Shown here piece by piece: positions 12,749 to 24,472 of a DNA stretch of 64,000 nt. The notes under the pieces were generated by a model, which had not been told where the DNA came from, did not search any database, and worked only from the letters and a program-made list of their open reading frames with translations. The number at the start of each line of letters is the position of its first letter. Within the stretch, counting starts at the first letter, position 1. The translations under genes and the position numbers were made by a program. The stretch is taken from contig NW_020194693.1 of NCBI RefSeq assembly GCF_002865645.1, forward strand, positions 620,001-684,000, read 5' to 3'. This DNA is from Hyaloscypha bicolor E (lineage: Eukaryota > Ascomycota > Leotiomycetes > Helotiales > Hyaloscyphaceae).

Positions 12749-13880
12749 GTCTTGCGGAAGGAAGAACGGTGCTCTGTCTCTATCCTCTCCTACCTTCCTT
12801 ATCCTGTCTTCCACAAAATCTATTACTTATACCGTAACCTGCCATTACTAGTATTCCTTAGCGAGTCCCCTATCCAATCGTAGGGTTTCACACATGGTAG
12901 GCAGCTTCCCAGCTCACGTGGCCAATCATTATTTTAATAAAAGCTTTACAGGTTTCAAAATAATATTAGTATATAGGGAAGAAGACATGGAATATTAAGT
13001 CAAGAGTCTGGCATTCTCCAGGTCGGGTAAAGAACTCGTTTTTACGGACGGGAATAATGAATTTCCTATCGTCTTAGCCATCTAAAACTACGAAACTTTC
13101 TTGTCTATAGGAAAGCGGTTTGCAGAGAAGATTTCTAGTAAAAAGAAGGCTTAGGTACCTGTACCAAAATCAGTATCAGTATCTAGCTCAAGAGCACTAT
13201 CTCCCGATAATATACTGAGTCTGCGCGATATGGGCGTCTTGACTACGGCAGATGTATTATTATTATATTAACAGATATCCAGGTAATCAAGAACTCAAAT
13301 GCTCTTACCGTAAAGGTTAACTCAGAAAGATTAGCCATCTCCGTCAAAATCCTCAGTCTCCCTCATTAGAACTATTTGTCAAGAAGCACAGAAGCCACAG
13401 TCATTAGCCCGCAGACGAGGCAGGAGAAGATCAATATTATTTTGAGCACGCTTGCCAAACCTTCGTATAGCCTTGCAGAGGATGTGTGCCAGGAAAGGTC
13501 GTACTTGCCGCTATATGCGTAGAAAGATCAGAGAGCTTTAAGGCCTTGCAATACTAAGATCTTGGAAAATCCGGAAGTTCGGGCAAGTTCAATAGTTTTC
13601 GCGGTTAGGTGATAGGGTGCAATGGGAGGCAGTTGGCGAAGTGCGTTTCCTGGTGTATCAGCATCAGTTGGAAGTGCTGACACAGTGAAAAGAGGCTGAA
13701 GTTAGTCGCAAAGCTTCTAAAGGAATGCAAAATGCCTCCTGAAACAAACGATGGAGTAGGAGTGGAAGTTAAGAGGCGGCGGATAGAAAGGTACTCAATA
13801 GCAACCTTCAGATTAGGTGGATGTATATGCATTTTCCCCGGCCTCATCTACGTTTTATATTCATCTCATGGATCATACGT
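12749..13880. other. Decayed sequence without a supported gene
   Basis: The stretch is AT-leaning and stop-rich between the NACHT relic and the 3' end of the convergent minus-strand gene. It may hold further remains of the NACHT gene's C-terminal region, but I cannot align any piece with confidence. Confidence 0.4.
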
Positions 13881-15704
13881 TCAAGACATATGCAACGCAG
13901 CTTGCGCCGTAGCAATCCCAATCGTCACAAAGCTCAACATAAAACTCGCAATCGCTGCCGCGTTTTGGATATTATGGCCCAAAATCGACACCAAAACCAT
14001 GACAACGAAACTGCTCAACCCGAACGTCAGAGCAGTCATATACATCAACCGCTTCTTGCTCCAGCCTTCGATGAACTGGAGACCCCACCCGATCGCATCG
14101 CCCTCTTCATCGATGACAGCGAGTCGACTTCGAAGTTTTCGTGGAATCTTTTTCAGGCAGTGTTTCCTTGTTCCTGCTAGTTCCGGGTGTTTGAAGAGAT
14201 GCATAAGGAGATTGGAGCCAAGGGGTGGGATGACCTCGGGTGGATTTGGGGGTCCATGCCTGTATTCATTGTCTCTCGATGGTGGTGGGACTTCATCCAG
14301 CTTCTTGACATCTACCAGCTCATTCTCATATAGCTCAAACCTGATAAACTTGATGCTTTGCAGTGTCCAGAGCGATATCCAGGTCCACCAGCGCTTTCGA
14401 ACTGTGATGTATTCTTCGTGCAGAAAGGAGAAGAACTTATGGTCGTTGTTGATCTCGCAGATGTCGGGTTGTCGGAGCTTGACCATCTCTGCCCCAATCC
14501 CTGAATTATGGCAGAGGAGCAGGTAGAACACTTCTCCTGATGTGTGAGCGGGAGTTCGGGTGGTCCGCGCATCGGAGTAGTATCGAAGCTCAGTGCTCAC
14601 AAGTTCTCGCGGTTCTCTGCTCTTCAAAGTTTGGACACGCTGACTGATGGAAGTGATGAGGCCTTTCAAGCTGCTCCCTGCGTTTGAAATTCTCTGCGTT
14701 AAATTTCTGCCGCCTCCAGCACACTTTTCGTAAGAGGAACGTCTCAGATATTCTTCCATCCGTTTCGCTCCGCCAGGTTTGAGTTCTTGATAGTCATCAT
14801 ACAAAATTTCTCCGCACGGCTATGTAGAGTTAGCATCCCATTTATCCTCAACTTTTGCCAAACTTACACATTTCCACCTTACCCGCGACATACCGGCGGG
14901 TATCGTTGGCTCTGGTAGAAGCAAATCTCGAATCTTTTGGCTGAAGCTAGGTAGAAGCCACCCATTTAGTACATCTGAAGATGGAAATTGTTCGTAGAAG
15001 ATGGGTTCATTCGAATTATCGACTTGGCCACCGTCCTCGTCCTCGTCCTCGTCATTCCCATGACCCTCTTCAATATCGAAACCAGCCCAACGTTTCCTGT
15101 CCGATACAGTCGGAACATCCAGCGGATCACGGATTTCGTCGTCTTGCTGTCGAGTCCGCTCATGAAGAGGCAGTTCAGCTTCGGGCCGTACTTTTCGCTT
15201 CTCTTCCTCATTGTCCAAGGGTGGTTGCGACTCTGCATCCTTTCCTTGAGCCTCAGTGAAGTTGCTGCCACTGTCGATATGATCATCTCCGTCAATAGGC
15301 AGCACATCTGGTCGTTGTTGTGACCCATTAGCCTTCCGTTCTAGCGGTGGCCTTGTATCCTGGTTCAATTCAACGACAACAGGCTGGTCTTTCGAATCGG
15401 GGGCTGCGGAGTTCAATGGGATGTCTGGCCCCGCCGGTGTCGACGGCCGACGCCTTCCTTCGGGAAGGGGTTTATGCAACTCCTTGGGGCAGTCTTCGCA
15501 GCGCCAGTGGGCACAGTTGGCCTGTGGGCAGGCGGGAACGATTTCGGTGGACATGGGGCCGTCACCACATATATGGCAGAACCAGAACCACTGGGATGTC
15601 TCTTGCGGCTTGCCTTCACGTTGACTGGTGCTGCTGCCATGACGGTCGGTGCTGTGATGTTTGCTGCGACCGCGCCGGCGGTGTTTGCTCTTGTTAGGTG
15701 ACAT
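13881..15704 (-). CDS. Zinc-ribbon protein with C-terminal 2TM hairpin
   Basis: A two-exon gene on the minus strand: exon 1 is 15704-14868 and exon 2 is 14819-13881, with an intron of 48 nt (GTAAGT...ACATAG). The join is in frame, gives 591 residues and restores a fungal motif, WKCPCGEILYDDYQELKPGG. The N-terminus is basic, then a Cys cluster C43-x2-C46, C59-x4-C64, H66, C69-x2-C72 suggests a zinc-binding ribbon. Residues about 75-250 are charged and probably disordered. The last 55 residues carry two hydrophobic segments forming a hairpin, with almost nothing after them. It is therefore likely anchored in a membrane by its C-terminus with the zinc region in the cytosol. The family is known to me only as fungal hypothetical proteins, often near NLR/HET-type genes; no function is assigned. 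A decayed NACHT gene lies 1.1 kb beyond its 3' end. Confidence 0.8.
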
Positions 15705-16548
15705 AATGGAAGCTTATAATAGCCTGATCTAGATCAGAAAAAGTTGCAATGCCGTCTTTCTATGGAATCAAAACTGGACGAGAATAGCTCGAGGACAACT
15801 AGTTGGACGTATTATTTACTACTTGGGCACGATCTTGGGGCGATTGCGAGAAAAGAAAAGAGATGAAGTTGCGAAGGTTTAAAAGGCTGACCAAGGCCAG
15901 CCCACGCAGTTTGGGGGCTGTGTGAGAGGTGCATAACACGTGACTATTCGAGGCAGATTTGAACATCAGAATGCCCAGCCGCGTTGGAGGAAATCTGCCA
16001 ATGCGATAACGAGGCAGAAACCTTGAAGGCCTGGAAAATCCGGTACATTTAAGTATATTATTAGGACTGTGATATGGTATCTCGAAGGTAGAGGGAGAGC
16101 TTGAGACCCGTACATATCGCTGGAGATAGTAAACCGACAAGAAAACGCATCTGAGGATAGGAAGAATGAAGAATGATTGGCCAAGCACCAAGGAGGCAAA
16201 TGGGTAGAGTCTCTGATGAGTTTTGATGCAAAAGAGAGCATCATCGGAAGGTACATTCATTCCCTGGGACAATGCAAGACCGGGAACGTGTTCCGAGATT
16301 GCGAATGTCTAACAAACTTGTAGAACATTGCAATGATGGCACTCGCCGTTGCTAGGACGTCTTAAAGAAGAAAATTTAGAAGAGGGGATCAAGAGGGAAG
16401 AAGGGGGAGATCAGAGAGGTACCCTACGGTGAGCCGACAAAACCCGAACCGCTGCTTCACATCTTCACGTGCTCCAAACTTTGAAATTCCCACATCCTAC
16501 TTCTACACCTCGAACTCCATGCCGAACAGCGCCAACCGCCTCGTGTAA
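15705..16548. promoter_or_regulatory. Divergent intergenic region (zinc-ribbon gene / MnmE gene)
   Basis: These 844 bases separate two divergently transcribed genes and must contain both promoters. A 157-codon minus-strand frame runs inside it but has no recognisable content and no splice logic. I see no clear TATA box at the expected distance from either start. Confidence 0.5.
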
Positions 16549-18837
16549 ATGATTCAGAATGCTCTCACGAAAGCTAAATATGGTGGTCGTCTCTCTTTCG
16601 CGCGCAGGCCTCCATTGGTTGCCCCTCTCATATCCAGAACCGCTTTGAACCCGATTCATTATGCGGCCTCCAAGCTCAATCCTCCCCCTAGGACACGTAC
16701 ATTTTCGCAAAGTAGCTTTCAGACGACTGGCCATACCTCTTTTGATCACGAGTATGATACTATCTACGCGCTGTCAACAGCACCTGGGCGAGCAGCAATT
16801 GCTATCATCCGGATTTCTGGAGCTGGCTGGTGGGATGTAAGCAGCACCTCTGTCCCAACTACACAATGCTAAAAGCATATTCAGATATACCAAGCATTAT
16901 GCCCCAATCGGCCTCCTCCCACACCTCGAAAGGCGACTCTACGAGACCTCTTGGATCCGTCTGACACGAACAACATCCTCGACTCAGCTCTCGTCTTCCA
17001 CTTCCCAGCCCCAAAAACTGTGACGGGAGAAGACATCTTGGAACTACATATACACGGCGGTCACGCAACTGTGAAGGCTGTTTTGGCAGCAATTGGCCAA
17101 TGCCGATCAAAACACACCATCCGCTATGCAGACGCCGGCGAGTTTACACGGCGAGCATTCCAGAATGACAGATTGGACTTGGGACAAGTCGAAGCACTGG
17201 GCGATGCTCTCTCCGCAGAAACCGAACAACAACGACGCGCAGCCATGCGAGGGAATTCTGGAAAGCTGGGGAGAATATATGAGGAATGGAGACAGCTTCT
17301 CCTTGCGGCGCGTGGGGAGCTGGAGGCGCTGATCGATTTCTCCGAGGATCAGCATTTTGACGAGTCGCCGGCGGAGTTGGTGAGGAATGTTACGAGCCAG
17401 ATTGGACCTATCCTTGAGGCGATCAGGCGGCATCAGAAGGGAAGCAGGTATGGAGAGCTGTTGAAGAGGGGTATTCGGATTTCGTTGCTTGGGCCTCCGA
17501 ATGCGGGGAAGAGCTCGTTGTTGAATATTATTGTTGATCGGGAGGCTTCGATTGTTAGTGAGGAGGCTGGTACGACGAGGGATATTGTGGAGGTTAGTGT
17601 TGATATTGGGGGCTATTTGTGTGTTTTTGCCGATACGGCTGGGTTACGGTCGTCGAGCTCTATCGGTGGTGTCGAGCAGGAGGGCATACGGCGTGCGAAG
17701 GCGAAGGCGAAAGACTCGGACTTGGTACGTTTATTCCCCTTGTCAAACCGTCTTCACCAGTCGTGGTACATTCATTGTTCTCGACATCCGAATGTCCTAG
17801 ATTTTGGCACAATTAAAGTCCTCTCGAGCCAAAATGTAGAGCGAGATGAAGTACATCAAAAGCTAATCCAATTTGAATGTCTCCCAAATTGAGGGATATC
17901 CAAATTCTTCTCCCGGATGTCTAACACCTGGGGAACGTTTTATGGCAGCCATTGGCTTGTTACTGTTCCTCAAATCGTGACACATTCAGTCCCTTTGTAT
18001 TTGATTGTCTCGAGAGTTCTGGGACTTTTGGAAAGAAGGAATACTAACTATTTTCTAGGTCATAGTTCTTGCATCCGTTGAACCGTCGGACTCTTCAAAC
18101 TCGTCAATCTACCAACTTGCGTCAGGACATTCAGGATTGTCAACCTTCTGTAAGTGCATACTTGATATTTCATGACCTCTAGCACATTGCGTGAACCCCT
18201 TTCGGATGTCTCGACAGCTGTGCTACATTGATTCTTATAAATGTCTCTGGACTTTCGGAACATTGACTGATTTTGATTGTACCAGGCGACCTCGAAAGTC
18301 TCAAAATCGCAGCAGAAGCCGAGCAAGCTATTGTCGTCGTCAACAAATGCGACTCAACTCGCGACCTGGGCACACAACTTGAATATACCAAAACCAAAAT
18401 AGACAATCTACTCCCAGGCAGATCCCCAGCTGTGGTCTCAATCTCCTGTCGAGACGCAGAACAATCGGGAGGACTCGATCCTGGAAACATCGGCGCCCTC
18501 CTCGACATCCTACAGACCACATTCGGGATAATGACAAACGTAGGGGACGATCTGGACCTCCTCGGTGTCTCAGAGCGACAAAGCCAACTTCTATCCACTT
18601 GTACCGAATGCTTTGAACGATTCAAAGATGAAGCTCTTCAAGGCGAGGAATGCGACATTGTGGTTGCCGCCGAGCACCTGCGAGCAGCCGCTGCCTGCCT
18701 AGCCCGGATCACAGGACGGGGCGAAGCAGGAGATGTCGAGGAAGTCTTAGGCATCGTATTCGAGAAGTGCGTCCCCATCGATGTCCCTCAACTCCAGGAG
18801 CAATGCTAACAATCACAGATTCTGCGTTGGAAAGTGA
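16549..18837 (+). CDS. mss1: Mitochondrial tRNA modification GTPase MnmE/Mss1
   Basis: This is a homologue of bacterial MnmE (TrmE) and yeast Mss1. With the FAD partner Mto1/MnmG these make 5-carboxymethylaminomethyl-type modifications at U34 of mitochondrial tRNAs. Exons 16549-16836, 16885-17724, 18059-18149, 18286-18766 and 18819-18837 join in frame to 572 residues. The first 70 residues are basic and Ser/Arg-rich, fitting a mitochondrial presequence. YALSTAPGRAAIAIIRISG opens the tetrahydrofolate-binding N-terminal domain. The G domain shows the P-loop GPPNAGKSS (about 298), a TTRD switch, DTAG and NKCD. The protein ends in the invariant FCVGK. That terminus is recovered only by splicing to a 19-nt last exon; without it the frame would run on to a stop at 18809. 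The third coding intron region (17725-18058) is unusually long at 334 nt. Assignment is very strong. Confidence 0.93.
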
Positions 18838-18945
18838 GCCCAACCTTCTAAATAAAAAATTCGATTTTGTTAAGAAAGTCTATACCCAAGGACCCCGCAG
18901 AAATGCCAATCAACCAACCAGTGGTCATCTAAAAACGATTCGCCA
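18838..18945. other. 3' flank of the MnmE gene
   Basis: Short noncoding stretch between the MnmE stop and the tandem repeat that follows. Nothing further is visible. Confidence 0.4.
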
Positions 18946-19107
18946 TCCCAATGCCGCTAAAGAAATGCCAATCTACCCAATGCAATTCGAACAATGCAAA
19001 TGAATACTCCGTCCCAATGCCGCTAAGGAATCCAATCTACCCGATGCAATTCGAACAATGAAGGAAGGTTCGCCGTCCCAATGCCGCTAAAGGAATCCCG
19101 TCTAAAA
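18946..19107. repeat. Tandem repeat, 64-66 bp unit, about 2.5 copies
   Basis: The string TCCCAATGCCGCTAA recurs at 18946, 19012 and 19076. Each is followed by a similar AATCTACCC, ATGCAATTCGAACAATG block, except that the third copy is cut short. The units diverge by small indels. It lies just 3' of the MnmE gene and is noncoding in any frame I trust. Confidence 0.75.
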
Positions 19108-19336
19108 ACACCTGCAATGCTATGGTCGCTCCGCCAGAAAATGCTGCAAAAAAGGTACGCCGAAAATATGCTCCGTCCCTCTTTGAACGCCGGGAAAATG
19201 CTGGGACTCTGAATGGCTCAAAATGCTCGCTCGCTGGAAATGCTGGAAAAGTGGTCTTGCGGCCATGCGGTCTATGGAAATTGGATGGAGGAGAGAATCG
19301 GTGGCTGGCCTGCAGTGGGGGGTGAGAAGACAGGAC

Positions 19337-19531
19337 TCAGTTGTATCCACCGCGTCCGTCCTCGGTCTCGTCGTCGTCATCGGGACCGCGCTTCAGGGGT
19401 GCATTGTATCCTCCCCTTCCGGCGTCGACGGGTGCGTTGTATCCACCTCGCCCTGAGTCGACTGGTGCGTTGTAGCCGCCGCGGCCGAAGACAGCCATGC
19501 TGGAGGATTGGGGTGCTGTGAAGGAAGACAT
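19337..19531 (-). CDS. GRGGYN-repeat microprotein
   Basis: A 64-residue intronless gene on the minus strand. After a Ser/Thr-rich N-terminus the protein is made of four GRGGYN blocks. The first three are spaced 11 residues apart by APVDS, APVDA and APLKR. The fourth is the C-terminus and follows an acidic stretch PDDDDETED. At DNA level the spacing is a 33-bp near-repeat around 19410-19490. A TATA-like ATATATA lies about 225 bases upstream on the coding strand. The pattern resembles small fungal glycine-rich stress proteins with GRGG-type blocks (DUF3602-like); I infer that relation only from the repeat. No signal peptide or membrane segment is visible. Most of the frame is low-complexity, but the repeat is preserved without a stop, which supports it being real. 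Confidence 0.65.
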   Translation of the reverse strand: MSSFTAPQSSSMAVFGRGGYNAPVDSGRGGYNAPVDAGRGGYNAPLKRGPDDDDETEDGRGGYN

Positions 19532-19754
19532 GATGATTGTGGGTGGGTGGTCAGATGATCTGATGGAGGATGGAGCGAAAGCGAGGAAGTTGAAGGGTTG
19601 AAGAGAAAGTTGTAGCTTGAGAACTGGTTGAAGCGAGAATAAAAGGATATTAATGCCAAGGATGTCCGCTCTGAATAGAAGATGAGATGAACTGAAGATG
19701 CTGATGAGATGAGATGAGAATGAGGATTTGGAATTCTGGAGGTTAACAAAGCCC

Positions 19755-19764
19755 TCTATATATC
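19755..19764 (-). promoter_or_regulatory. TATA-like box upstream of the GRGGYN gene
   Basis: The minus strand reads ATATATAGAGGG about 225 bases before the ATG at 19531. The spacing fits a TATA element with a long 5' leader. The 5' leader side (19532-19740) is rich in CT on the coding strand, as in many fungal core promoters. Confidence 0.4.
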
Positions 19765-22700
19765 CTCCTTCGTTCCTCGCCTAACGACTAGCAGCGCGGG
19801 CCAAGCCCCCTTCCCACACACACAAGAATAGTCGAGCTTGTAGTCATCGGCATCATTGCCCAACATAGGGTAGGCAGACCAGGACCAGGACCTAAGCTAA
19901 GACGGACAGCCAGCCCCCACCTACCGCGCAGCAGCGGCTGTCATCCCCGTCAGCCTCGCCGTTCGAGCCCAGGCCAGGCCTTGACCCCTGGGAAACTTGC
20001 CTCGGCCACCCTGGCCTCCCAATGACACACACCCCAAACCCTTCCCTCCCCTTCCCTCTCGTACCTGCATCGCCAAAAAAGCGACCGACCGACCGACCGA
20101 CCAAGTTGGCCACGTCCAACGGGTCCGCGAAGCACGCCCAGGCGGGAACACTGGCGTTCCACCCTGTCAGCTTACGGGGTCGTGCGCCACGATTGCGCCA
20201 GCAGCGAATCAGGGCGGCGCGGGGGGCATCCCAGTTATTTATATACCCTGTGGCTTTGCTGTATTTTTGGGGTCCGCGCTAGGCGGCTTTGGGATGCTGG
20301 TGGTGGGTGCGTCGTCGTCGGGAACCCAATTAGGTAGGGGTGCGGGGACAGGGGGGCCCGCACGGGCGAGGCCGCGGGCTGGTTCAGCCTTATGGGAGGG
20401 TGTGGGGCTCGAGAGCGAGGTTTGAAAGTTTGAACATTTGGAGATGATGTGGTGGTGTAGGGGTTTGTCTGACGGAGGGGAGCAGTGGGCTTGCTCGATC
20501 TCGGTGATTGTGGGAGGGTCGCAGATCCAGGGTCCCGTCAACGTGGTTTGGATGGGGTCATTATTGTCATCATGGCATTTTTTTGCCCCGGGAACAGATT
20601 GCTTATCCGCGTTTGTCAAACGCCGTCAGGAACTTGCCTTGCATCGTGATGTGCAACAGGGTTCTGTTTTACGAACGAACAAATTATTGGCTCCCTCGCT
20701 CGCGCTCACACACACTCTGTCTGCACACCTCACTCTCACGATGACTCTCTCGGCGACCGTCACGATCACAAGCATCAATTCCTGCATCTCGGAAATGAAC
20801 GCGATCGCAGCTCCTAATTGAGCAGATGCACGAGCTCCTGAGGCTCCCAAAAGGTTCGGCGAACTGCGCTCTCGCGGGTCCCACCTCGGCTCAGCCAGCC
20901 GCACACAACCGCGCATGAACGAAGGGCCGCACGTTATTTGTGCGACCGTCCGCCTGCATGAACGCCACACTTTAAAATCGTTCACTGAATTTTGAGGTTG
21001 TGCGAAAAGCCTCAATGGTTTTCCTGTTCAGGTCCCCTTCCTTCAGGTGGGCAGCAAGCCGTGCCTGCGAAGATGAGGAGATGAAATGAGATCCTGAATC
21101 ATGCATGCGCGGAGGAATACCGAGTCCGGCTCGGCGAATTGTGTCAACCACTTCCTGTGGTTTTGCCTTTCGAGATGATTGTTGGTTGACACTGGTTTGA
21201 CACAGCCTGGATGTTTTGATCCTGAGGTTGCGGGTCTCGATGCTTTGTCCGTCCCTGGATCGTGTCGATGTGGAAAGCTTGATCGAGATGGGATGCCTAG
21301 AATGAATCATATGAAATATCCCCCCCTATCAGATCGCCACATCTCAAGTTCCAGCGCGTGGGCTACCGTACGGAGAGAAACCTCATGGATGCCTTAGGCC
21401 CCTCACCCAGCACACGCAAGCCACATTCGACTCCCCACCTTCCCTCTCATCTCATGACGGCTTACGCCACAGAAGCAGAGCCGCAGCGGGAAGCCCGAGG
21501 AAAGCCTGTGGCAGCCACGGCGATCGCGTCTCATCTCCTACTGTACCGCTGAAACGCTCCGTCCGGCTTCTTTTCGCTGGCGCGTGTGCGGAAAAAGTTG
21601 TGTGTGAGAGGGGATGGAACGTTACCTACAAAACATGACGCCGATTACCTCAGCCCTGCTCCCCCGCTGCAAAAAGGGATGTCTGCCTCTTCTCTTATCG
21701 CGACCCCTGTATGCTGCGGATAAGGTGCGGTAATCTGGCGATCCGATAACCCGCTGTGACGGGGTAGATAGACGCAAGCCCGCCAAGCGCTTATTTTTAG
21801 TCGAAGCAGAGGCGGCGGGCGGTGGTTCGCCGATCTTAGCGCGCGATCAGCCACGTTTCTATATTAAGAGGGCCAGGGGTCCTTTTGGGGGGGGAGGAGG
21901 GGGGTGAGTGGTGGGTATTTTCCGCGATAGGTGCGCGGTGGAATAGAGACGAGAGAGCGAATTATTGACGACTGATGACTGGGTTTTGACGAAAGGGCGC
22001 GGTTCTCTTGGCGGAGTTTCGGAGGTGGGAGCGGAGATCGAGTGAGCGAGGGGTGATTGGTGGGTGGGTGTGGGGCTGGTGATAGGCAGAAAAGAGGCAG
22101 GAAGGATTGAGTCAACGCCACGCGTGATGAGGGTCGATTGAGGAGCTGGATTGGATGCTTGTGTCACCAATGGTATGTTATTATCCGTACGAAGATATTT
22201 TCAACTTCCACCATGTCTTCTTTCAAAATTGCAAAAATTTAGAATCTTCTGTGTCGTGAGGCAGTGTTCGGGAACGTGGCTGATTTCATTTCCTGCCTAA
22301 ATGTGGCAAACCCACAACTTTCCACCGAGTTGACCACGGGAAGGATGGAGGTCTGTGAAACGTTCCCCTTTCATTCCCTCGATACGGACGTACGGTGCGT
22401 GGCACGCGATCGCGAAAGCCACGGTACGTACGGACTGGAGATCGTGTCCTTTCATCTAATCTGCTGCCTTGAGGCGGGAGATACGAGTTCTGCTTTTAGG
22501 AGAGTGCAGCATCGGAGAAATGTCTGGAAGTGGAGGAGGGCACAGTTGATTCTGTTCCTGGATCGATGCGAGGTGACGCACAGGCCATGGATGCTGTACG
22601 AGCATGCAATTGGGGAATTACTACAGTACGTTTCTTTGCAAGGTACCGGGGCTAGGAGGGAAGTGGGGGTGCGGCGGGTAGGGCTGAGGATTCGCGAGAA

Positions 22701-23277
22701 GACCTCGTTTTGGAATACTGTGCGTGAGTGGGGGCGCGAGGCTGCACGAATGAAGGGAGGGGGGTAACACCGCATCTGCATGTCGAGTCGAGGTGCCTGT
22801 GGAGGGGTAGGACGAGGCTGTGATGTCAGAGAAGGGGGCCGAAATAGCTCCGTGATGGTTACAAATTGCATTCTTGCAGTGTACGAAGTTTAGCAAGATT
22901 TTCAATGAGAGGAGTCACCGACGTAAGGGTCAGATGATCGACGTGCGTGTTATTAATGGATTGTCCAATTGATGATTTGAGAAGGAAAGTGAGCATCGTA
23001 ATATCACTGCTGACTACATGTCCAGACTCAACTTCTTTCTAGCTGTCCAAAATGTCTGACTACTGTATCTTGATCATCAATCTCACCCCACCGAAACTGC
23101 GGAAATGAATCTCCCTTCTACAAATCGTACCGGTAGATCTGGAGTGAATGTTGTGTGTGTCCAAACCAACATCTTTGTGCTGTCCAAAATATCTGCCCGT
23201 CGGATCGCCAACCATCCCCCACCAAAATTCGAAAATATAGTACTCTATAAACAGTATCCCGGAGATTCAGAGTATAA
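19765..23277. other. Long intergenic region without a supported gene
   Basis: These 3.5 kb keep a balanced or GC-rich base composition, but no frame on either strand gives a recognisable protein. Small features include a CGAC tetranucleotide run near 20082-20102 and G-rich tracts near 20345 and 21890. The longest frame (22264-22767) starts with GTG and has no family resemblance. A large regulatory region or noncoding transcripts are possible but not shown. Confidence 0.4.
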
Positions 23278-24472
23278 TTATATCGCTTTCTTGAGTCCGG
23301 CTGTCATGAGGACACTCGTCATCACTTTCTCGCAGTCGTGAAGCATGGTTGTGTTCATCACGCTGGTGCGGAGCCCTTCTCCGGCTCGCGCTTTTCATCT
23401 CCTCGTCGTATTTCCCGAGCGCCGATCTCTGGTCCGATTCTGAAGTAAGGGAGCCGACGAGTTTCCCAGCGTCAGCGATCGTTCTGATATCGTTAGCAGA
23501 GCACGGAGCAATAAAGTTGGTGCTTCAGATGGTTGTTCAGACCGAACCAGGAACACTGGGTGCAATGCCCGGGTTGAGTGTTCAGAAAGTCACTGGTCCA
23601 TTGAGGTGAACACATACGATCAGTCATCGGGTGGCCAGCATCACCAGCCAACGTCACTCGGCCGTTCTTTTGTCCCAATTATGCTCAGGCAGACTCGGGT
23701 CTCAAACTGCGAGATTAGGCGCTGCGATGTGCAATGGGTGAAAGGACTGGAGGAAAAGAGCTTGCTTGGCGGCACACCCTCCTGGACGAATTTCGCCGAG
23801 TACTCTATGCCAGTCGCGCCGAGAGGGCCTTCTCCGGTCCGGAAAGTATCTTGCTCAGTGCCTCACAGAAGATCTCGCACCATCTGTGCCAAGAATCAAA
23901 CGCCCAGTGGTCCGTTCCCCATCCTCAGACACACTGCCGCTCTTCCCCCATCAGATCCCACAACAATGTCTCTCAATCATTTGTTCCATCCTATGTCCAG
24001 GCCTTGGGATAACAGAGCACGCAGCTTTGACCGATGCAATCATTGAAAAAATTCGCTGTATTGATTTTGCTCATCACTTCGCTAGGGCGGCCCCATTGGG
24101 AACGTGTTGTTGTCGATTGGCTTCGTGGGAGTATTGGGAGTCTGGGATCCACTTGGGCTGATTGAAGTTGTGCTGCAGCGGAATTTGGCATTAGTTACTA
24201 CTTCAGTCTGTCTGGGAAGAGCCCAGTGCGGCCCCGTATTCCAACCCCGCTCACCAGGAGAGAAGAGAGCAGCATTCTTCTCGAAGATAGTGGCTGGAAT
24301 TCCGGCCTGCAAAAAGCCAATTGGGTCATGGATGAAGCCAGAGGCAAAGGTACCTTTTTCAGGCCCTGTGCTTTCGCAATTCCAATACTACCTAATTATC
24401 GTTTCAGCAGGATACTATCTATGGTCCCCCGTACGGCAGAATCATACCTGATCCAATGATGAGGACTGGATC
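23278..24472 (-). pseudogene. Decayed FAD-dependent monooxygenase
   Basis: Read on the minus strand, pieces of a fungal FAD-binding monooxygenase appear in the right order over about 1.2 kb, which is the family's full length. They are: DPVLIIGS (start of the dinucleotide-binding fold, near 24465); IAKAQGLKK, then AGIPATIFEKNAALFSPGER and WALP (24230-24330); GTDGARSSVR (about 23870); GRVTLAGDAGHPMT (the GD motif, about 23660); GLNN; IADAGKLVG; KYDEEM; and TSVMNTTMLHDCEKVM near the end, closing with a TAA at 23278-23280. Indels put these pieces in different frames and stops interrupt the middle. Introns remain recognisable between several pieces. The composition is not AT-shifted, so decay looks like ordinary drift rather than RIP. 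The next gene downstream on the map is a LaeA-like methyltransferase. Confidence 0.75.

Noticed and set aside
13732..14526. 264-codon plus-strand frame
   Set aside because: It is the antisense shadow of the second exon of the zinc-ribbon/2TM gene, whose minus-strand reading splices correctly and has membrane segments.
20082..20102. CGAC tetranucleotide run as a regulatory array
   Set aside because: It is a short microsatellite with no gene close enough to give it a role.
22264..22767. 167-codon plus-strand frame
   Set aside because: It starts with GTG, overlaps equally long minus-strand frames and shows no family pattern.
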